A DNA stretch of 6,289 nt from Chitinophagaceae bacterium (GTDB lineage: Bacteria; Bacteroidota; Bacteroidia; Chitinophagales; Chitinophagaceae), in the NCBI GenBank assembly GCA_947489175.1, contig CANLED010000134.1, positions 1-6,289 on the forward strand. Reading direction: 5' to 3'. The position numbers and the translations under genes are program-made. The notes under the pieces were generated by a model. The model was not told where the DNA came from. It ran no database searches and worked only from the letters and a program-made list of their open reading frames with translations. Shown here one piece after another: positions 1 through 6,289 of this stretch (its first letter is position 1; every line of letters starts with the position of its first letter).

Positions 1-3000
1 ATCGCAAAGAAGCTATTGTTTGGGATATTCTTGAAAATATTTTGAAAGGACATCCTATCATGCTGAATCGAGCCCCAACGCTTCACCGTCTTTCGATCCA
101 AGCTTTCCAACCCAAATTGGTAGAAGGAAAAGCAATTCAGCTACATCCGTTGGTTTGTTCTTCATTCAACGCTGACTTTGATGGTGACCAGATGGCTGTT
201 CACGTACCATTGAGTCATGCTGCTGTATTGGAAGCTCAATTGTTGATGTTGGCTTCTCATAACATACTGAATCCACAAAACGGTACACCGATTACTTTGC
301 CTTCACAGGACATGGTACTTGGTTTATATTATATAACTAAAGGAAAGCGCAACAACGAAACAGATGTAGTAAGAGGAGAGGGCATGCGTTTTTACAGTGC
401 TGAAGAAGTTATTATTGCCTACAATGAAGGCAAAATTGACCTTCATGCATGGATCAAAGTGAAAGCAAATGTTCGCTCTGATGCTGGTGTTATTGAAAAT
501 AAATTAATTGAAACTACTGTTGGAAGGGTAATGTTTAACCAAGCAGTTCCTGCCAAGGTTGGATACATTAACGCACTACTTACCAAGAAGAGCTTGAGGG
601 AAATTATTGGTAGCATCATTAAAATCACCAATGTACCAACCACCGCTAAATTCCTTGATGCAATCAAAGAACTAGGATTCAGGATGGCATTCAAAGGTGG
701 ATTGTCATTCAGTATCCAAGATCTACTCGTTCCAATGATGAAAGAAGAAATGGTTGCCGTAGCTTCAACTGAGGTTCAGGAAGTGTGGGACAACTACAAC
801 TCGGGATTGATCACCAACAACGAGCGATACAATCAAATTATTGATATTTGGTCTAGGGTAGATACTAAATTAACTGAGACACTTATCCGTGCTATGGCAA
901 CTGATAAACAAGGATTTAATTCTGTTTATATGATGCTTGACTCAGGTGCGAGGGGAAGTAAACAACAGGTTAAGCAGCTTGCTGGAATCAGGGGATTGAT
1001 GGCTAAGCCTAGAAAGAGTGGATCAACAGGTTCTGAGATCATCGAAAATCCAATTCTTTCTAACTTTAAAGACGGATTGAGTGTATTGGAATACTTTATC
1101 TCAACACACGGTGCTCGTAAAGGTCTTGCAGATACGGCCCTTAAAACAGCGGATGCTGGTTACCTAACTCGACGTTTAGTTGATGTTGCACAAGATGTAA
1201 TCATTGCTGATGAAGATTGTGAAACATTAAGAGGTATCGCAACAAGTGCATTGAAAGATAATGAGGATATTGTAGAACCACTATATGATAGAATCCTAGG
1301 AAGAACATCCCTTCATGATGTTTATGATCCACAAACTGATAAATTGTTGGTGGAAGCAGGTCAGGGTATCGATGAGGATACAGCAAAAAGCATTGAAGAT
1401 GCTGGTATTGAAACCATCGAAATACGCTCGGTACTAACTTGCGAAAGCAAGCGTGGTGTATGTGTAAAATGTTATGGTATCAACCTTGCCACTGGTAACA
1501 TCACTCAGCGGGGTGATGCAGTTGGTATCATTGCTGCTCAGTCAATCGGTGAACCTGGTACACAGCTTACCCTTCGTACTTTCCACGTTGGTGGTGTGGC
1601 TGGATCAGCTTCTATCGAATCTCACCTCATCGCTAAATTTGATGGTGTTGTTCAATACGATGGTTTGCGTACCGTTAAAGCCAAAAATAGCGAAGGAAAT
1701 GAAGAACTCAAAGTAATCGGTCGTACCGCTGAAATGAGGATCATGGATCTTAAAAACGACAGGGTTCTTATTACCAATAACGTGCCTTATGGTTCTGTAC
1801 TTTCTGTTGCAGAAGACCAAAAGGTAACTAAAGGTGATATAATTTGCACATGGGATCCTTTCAACAATGTAATTGTTGCTGAGATCGCTGGGGAAATTGC
1901 ATTCGAAAATGTAATTGATGGTGTTACCTTCAGAGAAGAGGCGGATGAGCAAACAGGACACAGAGAAAAGGTTGTTATTGAATCAAAAGATAAAACACGC
2001 ATACCTTCACTCAAGATTTTAGGTAAAGAAGAAAAGGAATATAACCTTCCAGTAGGTTCTCACATCATAATTGAAGAAGGTGTTGATGTAAAGGCTGGAC
2101 AGGTATTGGTTAAAATACCAAGGGTGCTAGGAAAACTTAGGGATATTACGGGTGGTCTTCCACGTGTAACTGAACTATTTGAAGCTAGAAATCCAGGAAA
2201 TCCTGCAGTAGTTTCTGAAATTGATGGCGTTGTAACCTTTGGAGCTATTAAACGTGGTAACAGAGAAATTTCTGTTGAAGCCAAAGATGGTGTTGTTAAA
2301 AAGTACCTAGTTACCTTAACACGTCAGATCCTTGTTCAAGATGGGGACTTCGTAAAAGCGGGAACTCCTATGTCTGACGGACAAATTGCTCCAGCCGATA
2401 TTCTTTCTATCAAAGGTCCATTTGCAGTTCAAGAATACGTTGTAAATGAAATCCAAGAGGTTTATCGTTTACAGGGTGTTAAAATCAACGATAAACATGT
2501 TGAGGTAATTGTTCGTCAAATGATGAGAAAAGTTGAAATTGTTGATCCAGGGGATACCAGATTCCTTGAGGGAGATCTTGAAGATAGAAGCGACTTTAAT
2601 GTTGAGAATGACTGGATATATGATAAGAAAGTTGTTGTTGATCCAGGTGATTCTTCTACCATGAAAGCTGGCCAGATTGCTAGCTTGCGTGAAGTAAGGG
2701 AAGAAAATTCAATTCTTCGCAGGGCTGATTTGAAGACTGTAGAATACAGAGATGCAAACGCTGCCACTTCATGTCCTGTTTTACTTGGTATTACCAAAGC
2801 ATCACTCGGTACACAAAGCTGGATTTCTGCTGCATCATTCCAAGAAACAACGAAAGTTCTTTCTTCCGCAGCCATCCAAGGTAAAACTGATGACATGCTT
2901 GGATTGAAAGAGAACGTAATCACCGGACATCATATCCCAGCTGGAACTGGTTTAAGGGATTATGAAAATCTTATCGTAGGTAGCAAAGAAGAATATGAGT

Positions 3001-3047
3001 TACTTCAGACGACAAGAGAAGTGATGAGTTTCGACGAAGAAGAATAA
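1..3047 (+). CDS. rpoC: DNA-directed RNA polymerase beta-prime subunit, C-terminal part (5' truncated by window)
   Basis: This is the C-terminal ~1014 residues of RpoC, which carries the RNA polymerase active site. The frame is open from base 3 (RKEAIVWDILENILKGHPIM), so the real start lies upstream. By comparison with E. coli about 400 N-terminal residues are missing, including the first zinc site. Visible landmarks, numbered from base 3: the catalytic magnesium loop NADFDGD with Asp58, Asp60 and Asp62 (bases 174-188); the bridge helix around DSGARGSKQQVKQLAGIRG (about bases 936-1012); the second zinc site with Cys406, Cys480, Cys487 and Cys490; and the trigger loop QLTLRTFHVGG with His528. 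Roughly 180 residues separate His528 from RDITGGLPRVTELFEAR (base 2139). They align with the SI3 insertion of E. coli (shared VPYG, WDP, IDG words) and are slightly shorter. The C-terminus has LGITKASLGTQSWISAASFQETT and GLKENVITG, then an acidic tail ending FDEEE. The stop is TAA, followed by a terminator, so this is the last gene of its operon. Family and function are certain. Confidence 0.98.
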   Translation, partial: RKEAIVWDILENILKGHPIMLNRAPTLHRLSIQAFQPKLVEGKAIQLHPLVCSSFNADFDGDQMAVHVPLSHAAVLEAQLLMLASHNILNPQNGTPITLPSQDMVLGLYYITKGKRNNETDVVRGEGMRFYSAEEVIIAYNEGKIDLHAWIKVKANVRSDAGVIENKLIETTVGRVMFNQAVPAKVGYINALLTKKSLREIIGSIIKITNVPTTAKFLDAIKELGFRMAFKGGLSFSIQDLLVPMMKEEMVAVASTEVQEVWDNYNSGLITNNERYNQIIDIWSRVDTKLTETLIRAMATDKQGFNSVYMMLDSGARGSKQQVKQLAGIRGLMAKPRKSGSTGSEIIENPILSNFKDGLSVLEYFISTHGARKGLADTALKTADAGYLTRRLVDVAQDVIIADEDCETLRGIATSALKDNEDIVEPLYDRILGRTSLHDVYDPQTDKLLVEAGQGIDEDTAKSIEDAGIETIEIRSVLTCESKRGVCVKCYGINLATGNITQRGDAVGIIAAQSIGEPGTQLTLRTFHVGGVAGSASIESHLIAKFDGVVQYDGLRTVKAKNSEGNEELKVIGRTAEMRIMDLKNDRVLITNNVPYGSVLSVAEDQKVTKGDIICTWDPFNNVIVAEIAGEIAFENVIDGVTFREEADEQTGHREKVVIESKDKTRIPSLKILGKEEKEYNLPVGSHIIIEEGVDVKAGQVLVKIPRVLGKLRDITGGLPRVTELFEARNPGNPAVVSEIDGVVTFGAIKRGNREISVEAKDGVVKKYLVTLTRQILVQDGDFVKAGTPMSDGQIAPADILSIKGPFAVQEYVVNEIQEVYRLQGVKINDKHVEVIVRQMMRKVEIVDPGDTRFLEGDLEDRSDFNVENDWIYDKKVVVDPGDSSTMKAGQIASLREVREENSILRRADLKTVEYRDANAATSCPVLLGITKASLGTQSWISAASFQETTKVLSSAAIQGKTDDMLGLKENVITGHHIPAGTGLRDYENLIVGSKEEYELLQTTREVMSFDEEE

Positions 3048-3051
3048 ATTC

Positions 3052-3080
3052 AAAGGGAGCAGTTAACTGCTCCCTTTTCT
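3052..3080 (+). terminator. Rho-independent terminator after rpoC
   Basis: A perfect inverted repeat of 26 bp spans 3052-3077. The arms are AAAGGGAGCAG and CTGCTCCCTTT, 11 bp each, around a TTAA loop. The descending arm runs into TTTTCT, giving the usual GC-rich hairpin plus U-tract. It starts 4 bases after the rpoC stop, so it should end the rpoC transcript. Read on the minus strand, only three T residues follow the hairpin, so it should work mainly in the plus direction. Confidence 0.93.
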
Positions 3081-3092
3081 TAATTAACCACC

Positions 3093-3097
3093 AAAGG
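3093..3097 (+). promoter_or_regulatory. Possible Shine-Dalgarno site (AAAGG) of the Skp-like gene
   Basis: AAAGG lies 8 bases before the ATG at 3106. It is complementary to part of the standard 16S rRNA 3' tail, and the spacing is suitable. The permease and ispD starts in this window have nothing comparable. Bacteroidota generally rely little on Shine-Dalgarno pairing, so it may be chance, but it supports the chosen start. Confidence 0.4.
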
Positions 3098-3105
3098 CTC
3101 TGATC

Positions 3106-3699
3106 ATGAATCAAAAAATTGTAAATATTGCATTATCACTTGCAATAATCGTTTTACTTGTGCTTAATTTTTCAAAAAAAGGTTCGTCAACTGCTGTTAG
3201 CAACGGCAAAACAGACTCAACTCAGGTTTTGAAATTTGCTTATGTAGATTTAGACAGTCTCCAAGAAAAATATCTATACTATCAAGAAAAAACGAAGGAG
3301 TTCAACACCAAAAAAGAAACAGCTGATAGAGACCTCAATGCCGCTTTTCAAAAAATTGACAATGAAAGAGTAGCTTTCATCCAAAGAGGTCAGTCTGTTA
3401 CCCAAGCAGAAGCTGAAAATTTCCAACGTGTTTATCAAGGCAAAATGCAAAATCTGGAAGAGCAAAAAAAACAGTTGGAAAATAACATTGCAACTGAAGG
3501 AATGAAAACAATGGAAGAGTTGAAGAAGACCATGAATACTTTCCTTGAGGAATACAATAAAGATAAAAAATATACTTTCATTTTCTCTTTCAGTACTGCT
3601 ATGGACATTCTATTTTATAAGGACAAATCTTATAATATCACCAATGATGTTGTAGACGGATTGAACAAAGCCTATAAAAAAGTTAATCCAACCAAATAA
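3106..3699 (+). CDS. OmpH/Skp-family periplasmic chaperone-like protein, membrane-anchored
   Basis: This 197-residue protein resembles Skp (OmpH), a trimeric periplasmic holdase that carries unfolded outer-membrane proteins to the BAM complex. Residues 5-22 are a hydrophobic segment after a short basic N-terminus. No lipobox cysteine and no clear Ala-X-Ala cleavage site follow it; the next residues are SKKGSS. It may therefore be an uncleaved inner-membrane anchor rather than a removed signal peptide. A short polar linker leads to FAYVDLDSLQEKY (44-56), the typical first strand of the family. Residues about 57-150 are rich in Glu, Lys and Gln and should form the long coiled-coil hairpin. KYTFIFSFSTAMDILFYKD (155-173) and YNITNDVVDGLNKAY (176-190) match the closing strands and helix of the Skp body. 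The length is close to family norm. The gene stands alone, with terminators on both sides and a tandem TAA TAA stop (3697-3702). Family assignment is good; the chaperone role and clients are inferred. Confidence 0.85.
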   Translation: MNQKIVNIALSLAIIVLLVLNFSKKGSSTAVSNGKTDSTQVLKFAYVDLDSLQEKYLYYQEKTKEFNTKKETADRDLNAAFQKIDNERVAFIQRGQSVTQAEAENFQRVYQGKMQNLEEQKKQLENNIATEGMKTMEELKKTMNTFLEEYNKDKKYTFIFSFSTAMDILFYKDKSYNITNDVVDGLNKAYKKVNPTK

Positions 3700-3727
3700 T
3701 AAAATAATAATTGAATTACTTATCTTC

Positions 3728-3757
3728 ATCCTGGTTCCTAGAACCAGGATTTTTTTT
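3728..3757 (+). terminator. Rho-independent terminator after the Skp-like gene
   Basis: A perfect 10-bp stem, ATCCTGGTTC (3728-3737) and GAACCAGGAT (3741-3750), has a CTA loop and runs directly into eight T residues (3750-3757). This is a textbook intrinsic terminator, 25 bases after the second stop codon of the preceding gene. Its U-tract ends only 12 bases before the permease ATG at 3770, so it also sits where that gene's leader would be. Confidence 0.94.
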
Positions 3758-3769
3758 AACTAATTTACT

Positions 3770-5191
3770 ATGGCAGAAAATACAGCATTCAAACCAAGTT
3801 TAGGATTATTAGACGCAACCATGCTTGTTGCAGGTTCAATGATTGGATCTGGAATTTTTATCGTTAGTTCCGACATAACCCGAAATGTTGGGAGCGCTGG
3901 ATGGTTAATTGCTGTTTGGTTGATAACAGGGTTCATGACAATCAGTGCTGCTATGAGCTATGGTGAATTGAGTGCGATGTATCCCAAAGCTGGTGGTCAA
4001 TATGTTTATCTTAAGGAAGCATACAATCCCTTAGTTGGTTTTTTATATGGATGGAGTTTTTTTGCTGTTATTCAAACAGGAACCATTGCCGCTGTTGGTG
4101 TGGCATTCGCTAAATTTAGTGGCTATTTTCTGCCTGCTCTAAATATGAAGGATGAAAACATCCTACTTCAATTGGGTACTTTAAAAATATACCCTGCTCA
4201 ACTTGTTTCCATCGCCCTTGTTCTATTCCTAACTTACATCAATACTCGTGGTGTGAAAGAAGCAAAAGTGATTCAAACATCATTTACAGTGTCTAAGTTA
4301 TTGGCATTGTTTGGATTGATCTTATGTGGATTTTTATTTGTTGAAAAAAGTTTCTGGAACGAAAACTGGGCCAGTGGGATGATTTCTCAAAAAGCATTGC
4401 TCAACGCTGACGGCAGCATCACCTGGGAATCAATTGGCGGTATTTCATTGCTGGGTGCCATCGCGGCAGCCATGGTGGGTTCAATTTTTAGCAGTGATTC
4501 ATGGAACAATGTTACATTCATTGCCGCTGAAATTAAAAACCCTAAACGAAATATCGGCCTTAGCCTCTTTCTTGGTACATTGGTAGTTACACTGATTTAT
4601 GTTGCGGCTAACCTTATGTACCTTAATGTAATGCCGATGGATCAAATTGCAAAGCCAGAAGAAGATAGGCTTGCAGTAGCTGCTGCCAGTGTTATATTTG
4701 GCGCTGCTGGTCGCTCTATCATTGCAGTTTTAATAATGGTATCTACATTTGGTTGCATTAACGGGCTAGTAATGGCTGGAGCTAGGGTTTATTATACAAT
4801 GGCTCAAGATGGTCTATTCTTTAAGAAAGCAGCAAAGCTGAACGCTAATTCTGTTCCTGAATGGGCCCTTTGGAGCCAGGCACTCGTTGCTTCCTTGTTG
4901 TGCTTAAGTGGAAGATATGGGGATCTGCTAGACATGGTTTCATTCATAGTTGTAATATTTTATGTACTCACCATTATTGGAATCTTCATTTTAAGAAGAA
5001 AAAGGCCTGATATTGAACGTCCATACAAAGCATTTGGATACCCCGTTTTGCCTTTCATTTATGTTGCTATGGGACTTAGCTTTTGTATTCTCCTAATTAA
5101 ATTTAAACCTGAGTTTACTTGGCCTGGTTTGATTATTACTTTACTAGGTGTTCCGATTTATTTTATCGCTTTAAGAAGCAACAGAAAATAA
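3770..5191 (+). CDS. APC-superfamily amino acid permease (LAT-like)
   Basis: A complete 473-residue inner-membrane transporter of the amino acid-polyamine-organocation superfamily, expected to move an amino acid by exchange or cation symport through the LeuT-type fold. About 12 hydrophobic segments can be picked out, near residues 14-34, 43-63, 88-112, 140-158, 170-191, 222-248, 262-286, 299-334, 364-380, 385-408, 424-444 and 449-467. Diagnostic words are GSMIGSGIF (22-30), the glycine-rich break in helix 1 that contacts substrate in this family; YGELSAMYPKAGGQYVYL (64-81); SSDSWNNVTFIAAEIKNPKRNIG (241-263) from helix 6 into the following loop, close to the LAT-type DGWN...E.KNP pattern; ARVYYTMAQDGLF (338-350); and RPDIERPYKAFGYPVLP (412-428), typical of LAT-like members. 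ATG 3770 is preferred because the next Met, residue 18, would cut into helix 1. No Shine-Dalgarno is visible. ispD starts 17 bases downstream, suggesting co-transcription. Family is confident; the substrate cannot be read from sequence. Confidence 0.93.
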   Translation: MAENTAFKPSLGLLDATMLVAGSMIGSGIFIVSSDITRNVGSAGWLIAVWLITGFMTISAAMSYGELSAMYPKAGGQYVYLKEAYNPLVGFLYGWSFFAVIQTGTIAAVGVAFAKFSGYFLPALNMKDENILLQLGTLKIYPAQLVSIALVLFLTYINTRGVKEAKVIQTSFTVSKLLALFGLILCGFLFVEKSFWNENWASGMISQKALLNADGSITWESIGGISLLGAIAAAMVGSIFSSDSWNNVTFIAAEIKNPKRNIGLSLFLGTLVVTLIYVAANLMYLNVMPMDQIAKPEEDRLAVAAASVIFGAAGRSIIAVLIMVSTFGCINGLVMAGARVYYTMAQDGLFFKKAAKLNANSVPEWALWSQALVASLLCLSGRYGDLLDMVSFIVVIFYVLTIIGIFILRRKRPDIERPYKAFGYPVLPFIYVAMGLSFCILLIKFKPEFTWPGLIITLLGVPIYFIALRSNRK

Positions 5192-5208
5192 GTTGAATCA
5201 GTAGATTT

Positions 5209-5889
5209 ATGAAAAAAACAGCAATTATTGTTGCAGGTGGGTCTGGTCAACGCATGGGAACAGATTTGCCTAAGCAGTTTTTATCGATTCATGGAAAACC
5301 CATTTTCTTGTATGCTATAGAATCTTTCTTAACAGCCTTTACCGATATAGAAATATTATTAGTGCTTCCTGTGGATTACCATGACTTTGCCCGCAAGATG
5401 ATGGATGATGCACAACTTGATATGAATTTGATTAAAATCATCTCAGGTGGAAGTACTCGTTTTCATTCTGTTCAAAATGGATTGAATACACTTTCTGATG
5501 AGGGCATTGTTTTTATTCATGATGCCGTTAGGTGTATGGTTTCTGTCGATTTGATTCAACGCTGCTTTGCTGCTTGCATGGAAAATGGTTCTGCTATTCC
5601 TGTATTGGAAGTGAGAGATAGCATGAGGCGATTAAATCCCAATAGCACTTCAGAAATCGTATCTAGAGAAAATCTAAGGATTGTTCAAACCCCACAAACT
5701 TTTTACGCAAAACAAATAAAGGCTGCTTTCAATGTAGCTTACCTTCCTTCTTTTACCGATGAGGCATCTGTGATGGAAGCCTCGGGTTTTCAAGTTAATT
5801 TAGTGAATGGTGACGAATCAAATATAAAACTAACCTTTCCCGATGACTTGATTTTTGCAGAATGGAAAATTGGTTTACGAGGTGCTTAA
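5209..5889 (+). CDS. ispD: 2-C-methyl-D-erythritol 4-phosphate cytidylyltransferase (IspD)
   Basis: This 226-residue cytosolic enzyme transfers CMP from CTP to methylerythritol 4-phosphate, the third step of the non-mevalonate (MEP) route to isopentenyl diphosphate. The length is normal for stand-alone IspD. The N-terminal nucleotide-binding segment IIVAGGSGQRMG (6-17) carries Arg15, and LPKQF (20-24) carries Lys22; these correspond to E. coli Arg20 and Lys27, which act on the CTP phosphates. Further family motifs are GGSTRFHSVQNGL (80-92), IHDAVR (103-108, with Asp105), RDSMRR (136-141), Arg153, the TPQTF motif (161-165), TDEAS (183-187) and NIKLTFPDD (205-213, with Lys207). Two departures from E. 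coli stand out: Cys109 replaces the proline of HDAxRP, and Ser138 sits at the Thr140 position. The gene starts 17 bases after the permease, probably in the same transcript. Its last 15 bases overlap the convergent oxidoreductase gene. No IspF domain is fused and no ispF follows. Identification is strong. Confidence 0.96.
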   Translation: MKKTAIIVAGGSGQRMGTDLPKQFLSIHGKPIFLYAIESFLTAFTDIEILLVLPVDYHDFARKMMDDAQLDMNLIKIISGGSTRFHSVQNGLNTLSDEGIVFIHDAVRCMVSVDLIQRCFAACMENGSAIPVLEVRDSMRRLNPNSTSEIVSRENLRIVQTPQTFYAKQIKAAFNVAYLPSFTDEASVMEASGFQVNLVNGDESNIKLTFPDDLIFAEWKIGLRGA

Positions 5890-6289
5890 CGAATTATCCG
5901 CATTTACTTTTTCTAATCCAGCATGTTCAATTTTTTCAAGAATTTGATGGGCTACTTCCATGGCTAAATAACCGTCTATTTCAGAAACCAAAGTTCCTGT
6001 ATTGTTTAAAATTGAATCCCTAAATGCGATAAGTTCAGCTTTAATGGCGTTCTCATTCAGGATTTCAGGATTTTCAACGGCAATTGTCTTAGTGCCATTT
6101 GGGGTCTCTATGTTGAAACTAAATAAATCCTCATCCCCATCCATTTTCAATTTTATGATTTCTGTTTTTTTCTCTAAAAAATCGATCCCTATGTATGCGT
6201 CTTTTTGGAACAACCTGGTCTTTCTCATTTTTTTCATTGAGATACGAGAAGAAGTAAGGTTGGCTACACACCCATTGTTGAACTCAATA
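5875..6289 (-). CDS. Gfo/Idh/MocA-family oxidoreductase, C-terminal part (5' truncated by window)
   Basis: The frame on the minus strand is open to the window edge, so the ATG at 6237 is internal. Before it the reading continues as IEFNNGCVANLTSSRIS. About 137 residues plus the stop are visible. Family members of this kind are usually around 310-330 residues, so the N-terminal Rossmann NAD(P)-binding domain with its GxGxxG loop is expected beyond the window. What is seen fits the C-terminal substrate-binding domain: an NGCVANLTSSRIS strand, then RKTRLFQKDAYIGIDFLEKK, a central strand pair, and the closing helices with ENAIKAELIAFRDSI and the EIDGYLAMEVAHQILEKI segment. The NGxxANLTxSR wording recalls members near UDP-sugar or lipid A biosynthesis genes (for example GnnA, UDP-GlcNAc 3-dehydrogenase), but no catalytic residue is visible to confirm this. 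Codon use resembles its neighbours. It converges on ispD and overlaps it by 15 bp. Family is fairly sure; substrate unknown. Confidence 0.82.
   Translation of the reverse strand, partial: IEFNNGCVANLTSSRISMKKMRKTRLFQKDAYIGIDFLEKKTEIIKLKMDGDEDLFSFNIETPNGTKTIAVENPEILNENAIKAELIAFRDSILNNTGTLVSEIDGYLAMEVAHQILEKIEHAGLEKVNADNSLSTS

Noticed and set aside
42..62. A TTG at 42 or ATG at 60 as the start of rpoC
   Set aside because: The frame is open from base 3 and the upstream residues match conserved RpoC sequence (WDILENILKGHPIMLNRAPTLHR), so the gene is cut by the window edge rather than starting here.
1605..1961. Minus-strand open frame of about 118 codons inside rpoC
   Set aside because: It is fully antisense to well-conserved rpoC codons, has no recognisable protein features and has no ribosome-binding context. 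The other frames within rpoC (443-694, 1201-1386, 1474-1716, 1787-2014, 2060-2284) fail for the same reasons.
2516..2923. Minus-strand open frame of about 135 codons inside the rpoC 3' part
   Set aside because: It is antisense to the highly conserved RpoC C-terminus. Its composition is what reverse reading of that sequence gives, with no independent motif.
3660..3730. Promoter for the permease operon (TTGAAC 17 bases before TAATCC, around 3661-3689)
   Set aside because: The match is weak, it fits an E. coli-type rather than a Bacteroidota-type promoter, and AT-rich sequence throws up such matches easily.
5761..5783. Inverted repeat GAGGC...GCCTC within ispD as a terminator
   Set aside because: The stem is only 5 bp with a 13-base loop, it lies inside conserved coding sequence, and no T-tract follows on either strand.
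5209..5889. IspDF fusion enzyme
   Set aside because: The protein ends at residue 226, just after the IspD fold, with no IspF domain, and the next gene is on the opposite strand and unrelated.
6235..6237. Minus-strand ATG at 6237 as the start of the last gene
   Set aside because: The codons before it, up to the window end, are open and encode a conserved stretch of the Gfo/Idh/MocA C-terminal domain, so this Met is internal.
1..6289. CRISPR arrays, tRNA or rRNA genes, insertion sequences, att sites, toxin-antitoxin or defence genes
   Set aside because: No spaced direct repeats, tRNA-like folds, transposase motifs or terminal inverted repeats were seen. Nearly all bases are accounted for by the five genes and two terminators.

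Overview
The window looks like an ordinary chromosomal segment of a member of the Bacteroidota. The evidence is a low G+C content (roughly 40% by eye), an RpoC whose insertions and wording match that phylum, mostly absent Shine-Dalgarno sequences, and a Skp/OmpH-like protein, a LAT-type permease and an IspD that all read as Bacteroidota homologues. A Chitinophagaceae/Sphingobacteriia-type organism is a guess from the style of these proteins, not something the sequence proves.

Layout, left to right. Positions 1-3047 (+) hold the C-terminal ~1014 residues of RpoC, the RNA polymerase beta-prime subunit, whose 5' end lies outside the window. A strong intrinsic terminator (3052-3080) closes that transcription unit. 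Positions 3106-3699 (+) encode a 197-residue Skp/OmpH-like periplasmic chaperone-type protein with an N-terminal hydrophobic anchor, followed by a second textbook terminator (3728-3757). Positions 3770-5191 (+) encode a complete 473-residue APC-superfamily amino acid permease. Seventeen bases later ispD (5209-5889, +) begins; it encodes the MEP-pathway cytidylyltransferase, and the two genes are probably co-transcribed. The right end (5875-6289, -) is the C-terminal part of a Gfo/Idh/MocA-family oxidoreductase that converges on ispD and overlaps its 3' end by 15 bp. The three same-strand gaps are 58, 70 and 17 bp, and there is no gene-free stretch above 300 bp.

The genes do not form one pathway: they cover transcription (rpoC), envelope protein handling (Skp-like), amino acid transport, isoprenoid precursor synthesis (ispD), and probably sugar or nucleotide-sugar metabolism (oxidoreductase). 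No mobile element, CRISPR array, tRNA, rRNA or defence system was seen. I found no convincing evidence of a previously undescribed system. The points most worth a second look are the placement of both terminators directly in front of the next start codon, the terminator-free convergent overlap at the ispD 3' end, and the solitary membrane-anchored Skp-like gene behind rpoC.
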